DNA of 33,457 bases. Origin: an uncultured Candidatus Woesearchaeota archaeon. GTDB lineage: Archaea; Nanobdellota; Nanobdellia; Woesearchaeales; 21-14-0-10-32-9. Made by a program: the position numbers and the translations under genes. The stretch is taken from positions 1 through 33,457 of the forward strand of contig CAITEO010000087.1 of the NCBI GenBank assembly GCA_903891505.1, written 5' to 3'. Positions 22,966 through 30,831 of this stretch are shown piece by piece; position 1 is the stretch's first letter; each line of letters opens with the position of its first letter. Below the pieces are notes generated by a model. The model saw only the letters and a program-made list of their open reading frames with translations. It did no database searches and had not been told where the DNA came from.

Positions 22966-23481
22966 TTATTGATGCTTCAATATCACGACGTTCGTCATTC
23001 CACGCCTTTTGCGCTCAATTACGCCCTTACCTTCAAGTCTATCTAGTATCCGTGTGATTTTAACTTTTGTAAACTTCGTTTCTTCAACAAGTTGTGATTG
23101 AAAGATTGATCCGTTAGCATCTATCACTCGTTCAACAATCGCGCGCTCATCAGGTTCGAGTTTCCCAAGGAGCTTCTCGTAGTTCTCTTTTGTTATCTTC
23201 TTCGCTTTAACTTGTTCTTTGATTACTTTAACCGTATGAACTTCTCGAACAACTTCATCCTTTGCGAAGAATACAAGATATAATCCAACTATTAGAACAA
23301 ATATCAGTATCCCCAGTCCGACGTTAGTTTGGAACTTTATGTCCCCCCACATCGCGCAGCTAGCTCCGTGGCTGCAATTGTCATTGACAATCTGCGTTAA
23401 TGCATGATTGAATAGCCAGATTAGAACGCCCATAAGAATGGAAATTCCAATTACGATGTATCCTACCTGACGATTCTTCAT
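22966..23481 (-). CDS. Membrane-anchored winged-helix regulator
   Basis: A 171-residue protein: membrane helix 1 (7-25), a short outside loop with Cys36, His38, Cys42 and Met44 (NCSHGASCAM), membrane helix 2 (54-73), a charged linker and a winged helix-turn-helix (about 105-171: LEPDERAIVERVIDANGSIFQSQLVEETKFTKVKITRILDRLEGKGVIERKRRGMTNVVIL). This layout, with the DNA-binding domain tethered to the membrane, is common in archaea. The loop has possible metal or redox ligands, and the gene lies near the copper operon, so sensing copper or redox outside the cell is plausible. A TATA box and a TTTCACAA half-site lie upstream. Confidence 0.78.
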   Translation of the reverse strand: MKNRQVGYIVIGISILMGVLIWLFNHALTQIVNDNCSHGASCAMWGDIKFQTNVGLGILIFVLIVGLYLVFFAKDEVVREVHTVKVIKEQVKAKKITKENYEKLLGKLEPDERAIVERVIDANGSIFQSQLVEETKFTKVKITRILDRLEGKGVIERKRRGMTNVVILKHQ

Positions 23482-23500
23482 ACTCTGCGATATCCTCCTC

Positions 23501-23520
23501 TTTTTTTAAAGGTTGTGAAA
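23501..23520 (-). promoter_or_regulatory. TATA box and half-site of the membrane-bound regulator gene
   Basis: On the minus strand TTTCACAA is followed by CC and then TTTAAAAAAA, which lies about 26 nt before the ATG at 23481. TTTCACAA matches one arm of the palindrome at 22294-22313, so the regulator could control itself and that site. Confidence 0.45.
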
Positions 23521-23550
23521 TAAAGTAGAATTTCAGAAAAGTACAAACAA

Positions 23551-24177
23551 TCATTTATACTTCTTCGCAACCTTCGCGTAGCTAGGAAGTATTATGACTT
23601 CGCGTTTGAATTTCTCTCGGCTCGCGGGGACTAGTTTGATGTTTCGTGGAACTATCTCAACGTGTTTTATCTCGGAGAATTTCGCTTCTATTTCGACGAC
23701 GAATCTTGCTCGAATCAAATTCTTATCTGAAAAATCAGGTCTAAGTGGAACAGAATGAGCGCGCAAAGAGAAGTATCCTTGAAAGCTAAAGTAATTGTCG
23801 AAGTAGCTCATCGCGAGCTCTCGAAGCGATGCATAAACTGGATGTCTGTATCTAAGTCCGAGGAATTTGCTTTGCGCGATAGCACCATACAATCCATTCA
23901 CTTTGAAAACGCAGAGCACGTGGTCTTCGTCGCGAACAACTGATAGATCCATCAAAAACGCTTCAATCTTATGTTCTTCGAGTACGTAGCAAGCGAACAT
24001 TGCCGCTTCTAGGCAATCGCCTTTCTTCAACCTCAAAACATCAACAACAGATATCCTCTTCCCAGTATTGTACTCGAGCGCATTCACGAACTCCTGAAGT
24101 TTCGCAGGAGTCTTCAATGATTTTATTGTACGACGTTCGTTTGCAGAAAAAATGTCTTTCTTTGTTTCACTTTTCAT
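23551..24177 (-). CDS. Transglutaminase-like cysteine protease-fold protein
   Basis: A 208-residue soluble protein. GDCLEAAMFACYVLEEHKIEAFLMDL matches the catalytic Cys region of transglutaminase-like proteins (Cys55), and DEDHVLCVFKVNGLYGAIAQSKF gives the His (86) and the following strand; the third residue is not clear, with Gln or Ser in place of the usual Asp. The rest (115-208) holds beta-rich sequence and basic residues. Activity, protease or crosslinking, is unknown. The frame runs up to ATG 24213, but a TATA box at about 24195-24203 lies 25 nt before ATG 24177, which I prefer. Confidence 0.65.
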   Translation of the reverse strand: MKSETKKDIFSANERRTIKSLKTPAKLQEFVNALEYNTGKRISVVDVLRLKKGDCLEAAMFACYVLEEHKIEAFLMDLSVVRDEDHVLCVFKVNGLYGAIAQSKFLGLRYRHPVYASLRELAMSYFDNYFSFQGYFSLRAHSVPLRPDFSDKNLIRARFVVEIEAKFSEIKHVEIVPRNIKLVPASREKFKREVIILPSYAKVAKKYK

Positions 24178-24194
24178 TTGATTTCTTTCCTCTA

Positions 24195-24203
24195 AATATA
24201 ATC
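24195..24203 (-). promoter_or_regulatory. TATA box of the transglutaminase-like gene
   Basis: On the minus strand ATTATATTT is centred about 22-25 nt before ATG 24177, directly next to the 11-bp tandem repeats that precede it. Confidence 0.4.
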
Positions 24204-24233
24204 TTAATATCATCTTAATATCATCTTAATATT
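24201..24233. repeat. Three 11-bp tandem repeats upstream of a promoter
   Basis: ATCTTAATATC occurs three times head to tail (24201-24211, 24212-24222, 24223-24233, the last ending in T). The period is one helical turn, so copies face the same side of the DNA. They lie directly upstream of, and partly overlap, the TATA box of the transglutaminase-like gene and could be iterated binding sites. Confidence 0.6.
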
Positions 24234-24237
24234 ATTC

Positions 24238-24307
24238 ACTCATCCAGTTTTAACCCGCCCAATGCGGGCAAGTGCTGCGCGTTACGCGCAGATAAATCTG
24301 GAAGAGT
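24238..24307. repeat. Structured intergenic element G (second subtype)
   Basis: A 15-bp closing stem with two mismatches (24238-24252 with 24293-24307; segments ACTC, TCCAG and TTTA pair). Inside are two hairpins: CCCGC/GCGGG (24254-24258 and 24264-24268) and CTGCGCG/CGCGCAG (24275-24281 and 24285-24291) with a TTA loop. The part GCGGGCAAGTGC links the arms and recurs with one base fewer in element H. It lies 37 nt after the stop of the Cys-rich membrane protein gene. Confidence 0.75.
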
Positions 24308-24334
24308 AAAAAATAAAAAATAAAAAATAAAAAA
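24307..24334 (-). terminator. Four-fold T-run terminator
   Basis: Read on the minus strand, TTTTTTA is repeated four times, starting 10 nt after the stop of the gene at 24345. Repeated T-runs are strong termination signals for archaeal RNA polymerase. Confidence 0.65.
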
Positions 24335-24344
24335 CGCGATTAGT

Positions 24345-24779
24345 CTACTTTCTCTTCGCAAGCAATATGAATATGAATATTCCGACAAAGAATGCGAATC
24401 CGTATATGCATGTTGGCAAGAGAAGACTATATGAGCATCCACCCGCCGGGCATGGAAATGATAGTTCTTTGTAGATTGAAACTGCTGCAAATAGTATTCC
24501 TATTATGCTAACGACGAACGTCGATGTCCATAAGCAGTTACTCTTCTTCGCTTTCTCTTTCTTGCCTTCTTTCTTAAAGAGCATTATTGCAGATAATATT
24601 AGCAGTGCTGCAAATAGTATGAATCCGTAGATACATGCTGGCTGGCCGAAAAATTGTGGACATGGCTCTTTTAGTGGACAAACACCATATAATTTTGTGC
24701 TAATTGTTAAGAATCCTGCGAACAGAACTCCTGCTATTGCGAGTATAAACGCAACTAAATATGCTGTTTTGCTTTTCAT
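24345..24779 (-). CDS. Four-helix membrane protein with duplicated Cys motif (VKOR-like?)
   Basis: A 144-residue protein with four membrane helices in two similar halves. Half 1 has Cys34, Cys40, Cys49 (GVCPLKEPC...PACIYGF); half 2 has Cys110, Cys115, Cys124 (FPCPAGGC...PTCIYGF). Both share GILFA/GVLFA before and CIYGF after the Cys group, so the protein arose by internal duplication. The outside Cys pairs next to membrane helices recall vitamin K epoxide reductase and other disulfide carriers, but the CxxC centre of VKOR is missing, so this is a loose comparison. GGAGG lies 9 nt before the ATG. Confidence 0.65.
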   Translation of the reverse strand: MKSKTAYLVAFILAIAGVLFAGFLTISTKLYGVCPLKEPCPQFFGQPACIYGFILFAALLILSAIMLFKKEGKKEKAKKSNCLWTSTFVVSIIGILFAAVSIYKELSFPCPAGGCSYSLLLPTCIYGFAFFVGIFIFILLAKRK

Positions 24780-24895
24780 TGAAATATTCCTCCAAAACTA
24801 TGAACTAATCACTCTTTCTTGAATTTCCTTTAAATAAATTTCGGATAAAATAGGCTAGTTGCGAGTAAAATAGATAAGAAATTGAAAAGAAGAAC

Positions 24896-24907
24896 AAAAT
24901 AAAAAAA
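24896..24907 (-). terminator. T-run terminator
   Basis: On the minus strand seven T, then A and four T follow the stop of the gene at 24919 after 11 nt. Confidence 0.5.
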
Positions 24908-24918
24908 TTATTTATAAT

Positions 24919-25398
24919 TCAAACCTTCTTCTTAGCCGTTGCTTCTTTGCCTGGACGTATTATCCATGCAACAATCATTCCACCGACAAGATATACTGCA
25001 AGGTTTTCAAGCGTCCACATTGCAGCAAGACCTGCTGGTAAATTGATTAATAATAGCATGCTTAAGTATCCAGGTATTCCTGCAAGCAAAAACACTAGGA
25101 ATCCGAATGCAAGTCCTTTGTTTACTTTCTTTCCAGGTATTCCCCCCATGAGCACATCGTACACAATCGCGAACAATACTCCACCTATGAAGCTAAAGAG
25201 AAGCGAGAACATAGAAAATGACAATGGTGGTGCTGCGCCAGCACTCGGCATCATTAGTTTGCTCCAAACAGATGCATATTCAGGCATCTTGTAGTAACCC
25301 ATCGCGAGCATCGCCCCAATCATATGAATTACGAATGCAACAATTGCAAATAAAAATCCTGATAATACTACTTTTCCTAACAGTTTTAATTTTCCCAA
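24919..25398 (-). CDS. Four-helix membrane protein of unknown function
   Basis: A 159-residue integral membrane protein with about four helices: 11-33, 60-82 (FSMFSLLFSFIGGVLFAIVYDVL), 92-118 and 125-148, then a Lys-rich tail. I do not recognise the family; small archaeal and bacterial membrane proteins of this outline with a conserved VYDVL turn are common. The start seems to be TTG 7 nt after GGGGTG; no ATG is near. It lies between the MacB-type permease gene and the Cys-rich membrane protein, all in one direction. Confidence 0.6.
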   Translation of the reverse strand: MGKLKLLGKVVLSGFLFAIVAFVIHMIGAMLAMGYYKMPEYASVWSKLMMPSAGAAPPLSFSMFSLLFSFIGGVLFAIVYDVLMGGIPGKKVNKGLAFGFLVFLLAGIPGYLSMLLLINLPAGLAAMWTLENLAVYLVGGMIVAWIIRPGKEATAKKKV

Positions 25399-25515
25399 TT
25401 AAAAACACCCCTTATACTATTCTTTCGACTATTTGCGTATTTAAAATTTGTGCTTAATTAATGTCTATTCGCGCCTCAGCGTAAGATTGCCTTCGTTCTC
25501 AACTTTGCGCATCAT

Positions 25516-27081
25516 CTATTCATATCTCAAAGCTTCCACTGGATCCATACGAGATGCACGTATTGCTGGAAGTAATCCTGCAAGCGCTCCGATGAGTGTT
25601 GTGAGCGCAATCACACTAATTACGAGCCACGGCTGAAATGAAATTATGTTTTGTATTGGAACGCCTTGACTTATCGCGATTTGATTTCCGACAATATTCA
25701 TTATTTTCGCAAGGCCGAAACTTATCACGAGACCTATTGCTCCTCCAAGAAATCCGAGGAGTCCTGCTTCGAATATGAACATATTTCTAATTGTTCCCCT
25801 AGTAGCGCCGCATGCACGCAGTATTCCTATCTCGCGAGTTCTTTCGTATGTTGCCATAATCATGTTGTTAATAATTCCAAGCGCGGCAACAAACAAAACT
25901 ATTCCTCCGATTGCACCTATGATTAAACCTATTAAGTTGAATATTTTTTTTATTTGATCAAGCATATCTTTCGCAGTCTGAACTCCGAAGCCTAGTTGCT
26001 TTACGCTCTTTGCAACACTCTCTATGTTTTCTGTTTTATCTACTCTAAGCAATATAGAACTATATCCGTTGCGTGCCAAGTTATCTTGTTTGTCGAGTAT
26101 CAAAGTAGCACTTTGATTAAATCCTGCGGCAGCCAGTTGCTCAGATATGTTTTTATCCCATTCTTTATTCCACTCGTCAAACAATTCGTTTCTAACATTA
26201 TTATCTGGGATCGTCATCAAGCTCTTTATGTATACGCTCTTTTGTTCTGCTTGTTCGCGTCTAAGTTGCTCTTCGAGTTGACTTTGATTTTCTTTCAACT
26301 GTTTCATTTTTTGATCGTCATACTTCCAGTTCTTGCTTGTCATAATTCTTTTTCCGAAGCCCATAGTAATATAATTCTGGCTTTCATCAACTCCCCCCGT
26401 AACAACGCCCACAATTTCTACAGTAACATTGTGTGGTTGGTTCTGAATATTATCAAAGTACTCTTTATTATCTCCTTCTGGTGGTTTGGGAGGATCCGCT
26501 CCCCAATCAACATATTCTTGTGTGTATAAAACGAGTTTTTTCCCGATTATGTCGCCAGGGTTATTTGAGTATCCTAAGTTGCGCAAGAGCTCTGAGCCAA
26601 TTACTATTTTATCCATATCTTCTGGAACTAATGATCTGCCTGCTGCGACAGGAATATTTAGAACTTTAGTTCCTGGTGTGTAAGCGACGATGTTCGCACG
26701 ATATTTTTTATCTGATCCCTCAAGACTGATGCTTTTTACCCACACTCCCGCGATAGGTGTTGCATCAAGTACGTTCAGAATTTGTTTAATTGTTTCAACA
26801 GTAGAATCATTCAACTTATTTGTTGTATCATCGCCATATGTGTCTGTATTAATTAAATTTCCAGAATTTTGTATTTCTGGATTCGCAGACACAGTCATAA
26901 GAGTTAATCCATCTATACTTTCAAGTTGATGTGTTGCTACTTGTTTTGCTCCAAGAACAAGTGATAACATAATTATTATGGAGATTGCACCTATCACTAC
27001 AGCGAATATAGTTAGGAAAGATCGAGATTTTCGTCTCCAAATGTTCTTGAAACCTAGAGCCACATAGTCAAAGAATTTCAT
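25516..27081 (-). CDS. MacB/FtsX-family ABC transporter permease
   Basis: A 521-residue permease of the MacB type. An N-terminal membrane helix (ARS-like opening FKNIWRRKSRSFLTIFAVVIGAISIIIM) is followed by a large extracytoplasmic domain (about 60-370) and three C-terminal helices with the FtsX motif (ATYERTREIGILRACGATRGTIRNMFIFEAGLLGFLGG) and a final ASRMDPVEALRYE. It includes a charged coiled-coil stretch (about 240-280: KMKQLKENQSQLEEQLRREQAEQK). Such proteins work as mechanotransmitters or exporters, usually of peptides or lipoproteins. The frame is open to 27147 but overlaps the ATPase; ATG 27081 begins 1 nt after its stop, with GGAGGG about 10 nt before it. Confidence 0.88.
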   Translation of the reverse strand: MKFFDYVALGFKNIWRRKSRSFLTIFAVVIGAISIIIMLSLVLGAKQVATHQLESIDGLTLMTVSANPEIQNSGNLINTDTYGDDTTNKLNDSTVETIKQILNVLDATPIAGVWVKSISLEGSDKKYRANIVAYTPGTKVLNIPVAAGRSLVPEDMDKIVIGSELLRNLGYSNNPGDIIGKKLVLYTQEYVDWGADPPKPPEGDNKEYFDNIQNQPHNVTVEIVGVVTGGVDESQNYITMGFGKRIMTSKNWKYDDQKMKQLKENQSQLEEQLRREQAEQKSVYIKSLMTIPDNNVRNELFDEWNKEWDKNISEQLAAAGFNQSATLILDKQDNLARNGYSSILLRVDKTENIESVAKSVKQLGFGVQTAKDMLDQIKKIFNLIGLIIGAIGGIVLFVAALGIINNMIMATYERTREIGILRACGATRGTIRNMFIFEAGLLGFLGGAIGLVISFGLAKIMNIVGNQIAISQGVPIQNIISFQPWLVISVIALTTLIGALAGLLPAIRASRMDPVEALRYE

Positions 27082-27082
27082 C

Positions 27083-27760
27083 TTATGTCGCCCTCCCAAT
27101 TTTTCCATCATGCATTTGAACGACTCTGTCTGCTTCATGCGCGACATTTGGATCGTGGGTTATAACAATAAGAGTTATTTTTTTCTTGCGGTTCATATTT
27201 TTTAGAAGAGCAACTATTTCCTCGCTCTTCTTAGAGTCAAGATTTCCTGTTGGTTCATCTGCAATAATTATTTGCGGATCATTCACGAGCGCACGTGCAA
27301 TGCTAACTCTTTGACGCTCGCCGCCAGAGAGTTGGTTTGGTTTATGATCCATCCGTCCATCAAGACCTACTGATTTTAAACAGTCCTCTGCTTTTTGTCG
27401 TCTAATTTTCGATGATTCGCCTGATAAAATGAGTGGAACCATTACATTTTCAAGCGCTGTGTAAGTTGGAAGTAAATTGAATGATTGAAAAACAAATCCT
27501 ATTTTTTTATTACGGTACTTTGAGAGTTTTCGATCGTTTAACTTATTTATTTCTTCGCCATCAACTATGATTGTTCCAGCGCTTGGTTTATCGAGACCAC
27601 CTATTATGTTTGCAAATGTTGATTTGCCAGAACCAGATGGCCCCATTATCGCAAGAAATTCACCTTCTTTAATGTCAAGATTTACAGAGTCGAGCGCTGC
27701 GAGTGTTTCTTTTCCCATCACGTACGTTCGAGAAACCCCTTTTAGTTGAATTATGCTCAT
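27083..27760 (-). CDS. MacB/LolD-type ABC transporter ATPase
   Basis: A 225-residue ATPase paired with the permease downstream. Walker A GPSGSGKST, Q-loop FVFQSFNLLPTYTALENVMVPL (the LolD/MacB wording), signature LSGGERQRVSIARAL, Walker B IIIADEPTGNLD and H-loop ITHD are all intact. The length is normal. ATG 27760 is preferred over GTG 27766 because GGGAG precedes it by about 6 nt, whereas it touches the GTG. No membrane-fusion protein is encoded next door, as expected in a single-membrane cell. Confidence 0.93.
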   Translation of the reverse strand: MSIIQLKGVSRTYVMGKETLAALDSVNLDIKEGEFLAIMGPSGSGKSTFANIIGGLDKPSAGTIIVDGEEINKLNDRKLSKYRNKKIGFVFQSFNLLPTYTALENVMVPLILSGESSKIRRQKAEDCLKSVGLDGRMDHKPNQLSGGERQRVSIARALVNDPQIIIADEPTGNLDSKKSEEIVALLKNMNRKKKITLIVITHDPNVAHEADRVVQMHDGKIGRAT

Positions 27761-27825
27761 ACTCACTCCCTTTGTTTGTTAAACATGGAACATCTTATCT
27801 ATTATTAATATGGAGTTTAATAAAT

Positions 27826-28449
27826 CTATGGATTCTTCCACTCGAATGATTGAGCCATCTCATAAAATATGTTAGAATCCGCGCATCGCTCTTCACACTG
27901 CATACTAAACGCGTACGCTTTATTTCCTTGAAGTGCTCTTAGTTGAGTTATTACAAGTGTTCGATTTTGTATTTTTGTATTTAATACAACTTTAATCGCA
28001 TCAATTCGCCCAAGCCTTGCAGTTTCATTAAATTCTATGACTTGAAGATTGGGCATGGCTGATTTGCTATTCTCTATTTCAGAAAGAGTTATTTCTTTGA
28101 ACGAACGAGTTTCATTCTCTGGAATAAAACCCCCCATCATACTAAACTTTTCAGAGAACGCATCATTAAGATTTCCATTTGGAGGTAGATATATTAATGC
28201 GGAATTATATTCCGTTTCTTTCCAATCTTTTGGTTTTACAATGGAAAAAGTTTTGTGTTCAACTCGCTGAGGGTTAGTTATGTAAACAAATGTTTGCGCA
28301 CGTACATTCTGGTTTCCATTTTGATTTTCAAAAGATGCGTTTTCTTTATTATTTGTTGCTTGTTCTTTTTGGCAACCTGCAACAAAAAGAGAAATAAGAA
28401 AAATAGTACAAAAAATTAAAAGGACTTTTTTATAATCCGTGCGTATCAC
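27826..28449 (-). CDS. Secreted lipoprotein, PsbP/DUF1795-like
   Basis: A 207-residue protein with a signal segment and lipobox FVAGC. The mature part begins with an Asn/Gln/Glu linker, then FSIVKPKDWKETEYNSALIYLPP and later IDAIKVVLNTKIQNRTLVITQLRALQGNKAYAFSMQC, a pattern found in PsbP-like and DUF1795 proteins; similarity is weak. Two Cys near the end (CEERC) may form a disulfide. The start is GTG, directly after the PCNA stop, so it depends on the pcn transcript. Proximity to the MacB-type pair suggests a possible partner, which is inference. Confidence 0.65.
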   Translation of the reverse strand: MIRTDYKKVLLIFCTIFLISLFVAGCQKEQATNNKENASFENQNGNQNVRAQTFVYITNPQRVEHKTFSIVKPKDWKETEYNSALIYLPPNGNLNDAFSEKFSMMGGFIPENETRSFKEITLSEIENSKSAMPNLQVIEFNETARLGRIDAIKVVLNTKIQNRTLVITQLRALQGNKAYAFSMQCEERCADSNIFYEMAQSFEWKNP

Positions 28450-29187
28450 CTAGTCATTATCAACCCTAGGTGCCAAGATGAATGTCAAGCTTAGTTTGTC
28501 AGTTTCCTTGTATTCCAAGGTCAAAGGATAATCGTTCGAAAACTTGAGCGTTGCTTTTGATGCGAGCTTCGAGCCTTGCATCATTTTCTTCAAGTATTCT
28601 ATGCTATACTTGCTCTTCTGGTCAGTTTCTGTTGTTATTTTAACCGAATCATCCTTTAATATTACAACTTCTGCCTTTGTCAAATCACCTGATGCAGATA
28701 TTACGAGTTTGTCTTTTTGAGCGAGGAATGATACGCTCTCGCCTACAATATCCATATCATCTATTGCATCGTTTAGCATCGTACTCTGGAATTCTATTGT
28801 CGCTTTCGCTGTTAGCTGCGGTATCTTTTGTGCTCTCTCTTCAAGATCTATTAGTGGCAAGAAGAATGTTCTAACAGTCTTTTCTTTCAATGTTATCTTA
28901 AGTTTTCCTTCTGCTTTTTCAAGCGTTAAAACATCTGATGGCTTTGCTCGCCTTAGAACTTGTTTTAAATTATTAAGATTTATCGCGATGACTGTGTCCT
29001 CTTTTATTTCGTACTCTGCAAAGCAGCTTGATGGCATTTTGAATATTACCATTGCGACATTCGCCGGATCCATCGCGACGAGTTCGACATAGTCCTTTAG
29101 TATTCTTATTCTTGTTTCTGTAACGAGATCTGATATTATTGAAATACTATCTTTGAGTAATCTTGGTTCTGCTAGTGTTAATTTCAT
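28450..29187 (-). CDS. pcn: DNA polymerase sliding clamp PCNA
   Basis: A 245-residue PCNA, the trimeric ring that tethers DNA polymerase, ligase, FEN1 and other factors. The signature VELVAMDPANVAMVIFKMPSSCFAEYE lies near residue 35, the interdomain connector is IDLEERAQKIPQL, and the C-terminus ends in FILAPRVDND. Length is standard for archaeal PCNA. GGGGGT stands 6 nt before the ATG, and a strong TATA box lies about 60 nt upstream, giving a short leader of about 38 nt. A toxin-antitoxin pair is divergent from it. This is one of the clearest archaeal markers here. Confidence 0.97.
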   Translation of the reverse strand: MKLTLAEPRLLKDSISIISDLVTETRIRILKDYVELVAMDPANVAMVIFKMPSSCFAEYEIKEDTVIAINLNNLKQVLRRAKPSDVLTLEKAEGKLKITLKEKTVRTFFLPLIDLEERAQKIPQLTAKATIEFQSTMLNDAIDDMDIVGESVSFLAQKDKLVISASGDLTKAEVVILKDDSVKITTETDQKSKYSIEYLKKMMQGSKLASKATLKFSNDYPLTLEYKETDKLSLTFILAPRVDND

Positions 29188-29246
29188 GATTTACCCCCTG
29201 TAATCAGTACGCTTTACGCCTGTTACTCTCAAGAGAGGAAAAGCAG

Positions 29247-29255
29247 TTTATATAG
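29247..29255 (-). promoter_or_regulatory. TATA box of the PCNA gene
   Basis: On the minus strand CTATATAAA is a near-ideal archaeal TATA box. The predicted transcript starts about 25 nt further on, leaving a short leader with the GGGGGT Shine-Dalgarno sequence. Confidence 0.6.
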
Positions 29256-29318
29256 TTTGCGCACAATACGCTCACTAATACTTTGAAGAGGCACCATCAC
29301 AAAAAGAAAGCGAAAAAC

Positions 29319-29326
29319 TTATATAA
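29319..29326 (+). promoter_or_regulatory. TATA box of the first toxin-antitoxin pair
   Basis: TTATATAA is centred about 24 nt before ATG 29346, supporting a leaderless antitoxin mRNA. Confidence 0.5.
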
Positions 29327-29345
29327 TAAAGCATAATACTTATAT

Positions 29346-29561
29346 ATGATTATAATGAACACCACAATATCCATATCAAAGGAAACACGCGACCTGCTCT
29401 TAGAGTTCGGGAAAAAATCTGAAAACTATGATGATGTCATAAGGAGAATGCACAACACTCTTCTTCTACAGGAGAAACTCAAAGAATTCGTGGATGAAAA
29501 CGAGTATTCTTCACTTCAAGAAGCAAAAGAATGGACTAAACTAAAATTAAAGTCAAAATGA
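29346..29561 (+). CDS. Antitoxin, ribbon-helix-helix type
   Basis: A 71-residue protein. MNTTISISKETRDLLLEFGKKSENYDDVIRRM is a ribbon-helix-helix DNA-binding opening, widespread in archaeal VapB/RelB-like antitoxins; the acidic second half (LKEFVDENEYSSLQEAKEW) would cover the toxin. ATG 29346 agrees with the TATA spacing, while ATG 29355 gives the more usual N-terminus; both are in frame. It overlaps the toxin gene by 4 nt (ATGA). Confidence 0.85.
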   Translation: MIIMNTTISISKETRDLLLEFGKKSENYDDVIRRMHNTLLLQEKLKEFVDENEYSSLQEAKEWTKLKLKSK

Positions 29562-29899
29562 TCCAAGTAATAGTTCTCAACAAATTAAGAGATGAAATAT
29601 ACAAGACATTCAAAAACGAATCTCTTAAAATATATAATCTAATTGATGATTTGCAAACTAATCCTGAAAAAGGAAAGGTTCTTGGACATGTAGGAAATAT
29701 GAGCATTAGAGAATTAAAATATAGAGACTATAGATTCTATTTTATATTGGACGGACATAAATTGTATCTTTTCACAAAGAATCAAACAGAAGATCTACTA
29801 ATAAGATTTGTAAGGATGTCAAAGAAGAACAATCAGCAAAAAACCATCGATGAAATTAAACAAATTCTTGATAAACTAGGATATGTTGCTTTCAAATAG
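29558..29899 (+). CDS. RelE/ParE-family toxin
   Basis: A 113-residue protein of the RelE/ParE superfamily. NMSIRELKYRDYRFYFILDGHKLYLFTKNQ has the typical strand pattern with basic residues, followed by RFVRMSKKNNQQKTIDEIKQIL, the conserved end helix with the K-rich approach. RelE-type toxins cleave mRNA on the ribosome, ParE-type poison gyrase; the sequence does not decide. The paired antitoxin lies just upstream with coupled translation. Confidence 0.85.
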   Translation: MIQVIVLNKLRDEIYKTFKNESLKIYNLIDDLQTNPEKGKVLGHVGNMSIRELKYRDYRFYFILDGHKLYLFTKNQTEDLLIRFVRMSKKNNQQKTIDEIKQILDKLGYVAFK

Positions 29900-29906
29900 A
29901 AATACT

Positions 29907-29914
29907 TTTATATT
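29907..29914 (+). promoter_or_regulatory. TATA box of the DUF1003 gene
   Basis: TTTTATAT, within an AT-rich stretch, is centred 26 nt before ATG 29936 and no Shine-Dalgarno sequence is present. Confidence 0.5.
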
Positions 29915-29935
29915 ATAAAAAAAGTTCTGATACGA

Positions 29936-30769
29936 ATGGAAAAGGGGAAAAAGAAAAAACGGTTTAGCATAATCCCTAAAATATTCAAGGGCAAGAGCAA
30001 ACCTGAGGGAAACGTTAAAGCGTCTGGTGTTTATGAGTGCAGTCTATGCGGAAACTACACTGCATTCAAGAAAGGCGAGATGTTTACAAGATGTGAAGAT
30101 TGTATACACGACAATCCAGATACACCAAATGAATGGTATGTAACAAATATTGTTGTACATTTTATATCTAAGAACATGAAGATTGAATTCGAGAAAATAT
30201 CAACTCTTGAAACTAAGCTCGCTGTTTTCATAACTAAATTCGCAGGAACAATGTGGTTCGTCTATATTCATGTAATCTGGTTCGCTTGGTGGATTGCAGC
30301 CAATCAAGGTAGATTCGGTCCAAACTACGTATTCGATCCATTCCCCTATGGTCTTTTAACAATGATAGTTTCGCTCGAAGCTATATTTCTCTCAACACTC
30401 ATCATGATAGGACAAAACATCATGTCTAGGCAATCCGAACTTCGTTCAGAGCTAGACTACGACGTGAATTTGAAGACTGAAAAAGAAGTCGCTGAAATGT
30501 CCGCAACACTTCGTGAAGTAAAAGAAGAGCAAGCTCTAATAAAAGATATGCTTATGGGTCTTAAAGAAGTTAACAGCAAAGATGCTGAGTGGAGAAAGAA
30601 TAGAAACAGACGAAATCGTTGGCGAAAAAAACGCAAAGCACAATCAGCCCTCACCGAAACAGGCATTCGCATGATGGAAGAAATTGATGAGAAGAATAAC
30701 AACAATAACTCTCTCGACGAAACTAATGATGAAAGTACAACTGATGAGAACAATAACAGCGAAGAATAG
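29936..30769 (+). CDS. DUF1003 membrane protein with N-terminal zinc ribbon
   Basis: A 277-residue protein. A basic start is followed by a zinc ribbon (Cys35, Cys38, Cys53, Cys56). Residues 85-190 are a DUF1003 domain: two membrane helices around WFVYIHVIWFAWWIAAN and YGLLTMIVSLEAIFLSTLIMIGQN, then the family motif SRQSELRSELDYDVNLKTEKEV. After this come a coiled coil and an Arg/Lys-rich run, ending in an Asn/Asp/Glu tail. DUF1003 proteins have no assigned function. The zinc ribbon in front is unusual to my knowledge. It starts 26 nt after its TATA box. Confidence 0.85.
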   Translation: MEKGKKKKRFSIIPKIFKGKSKPEGNVKASGVYECSLCGNYTAFKKGEMFTRCEDCIHDNPDTPNEWYVTNIVVHFISKNMKIEFEKISTLETKLAVFITKFAGTMWFVYIHVIWFAWWIAANQGRFGPNYVFDPFPYGLLTMIVSLEAIFLSTLIMIGQNIMSRQSELRSELDYDVNLKTEKEVAEMSATLREVKEEQALIKDMLMGLKEVNSKDAEWRKNRNRRNRWRKKRKAQSALTETGIRMMEEIDEKNNNNNSLDETNDESTTDENNNSEE

Positions 30770-30831
30770 ATTTATTGTTTCTTTTCTCTTGAGTTAAAAA
30801 CACTATATGCTAAATAATATTTATCTAATTC

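Noticed and set aside
24307..24334. TAAAAAA repeats as a functional repeat array
   Set aside because: On the minus strand they are T-runs directly after a stop codon, which termination explains.
27082..27147. Longer N-terminus for the MacB-type permease
   Set aside because: It overlaps the ATPase gene; ATG 27081 begins the conserved membrane helix and follows a Shine-Dalgarno sequence.
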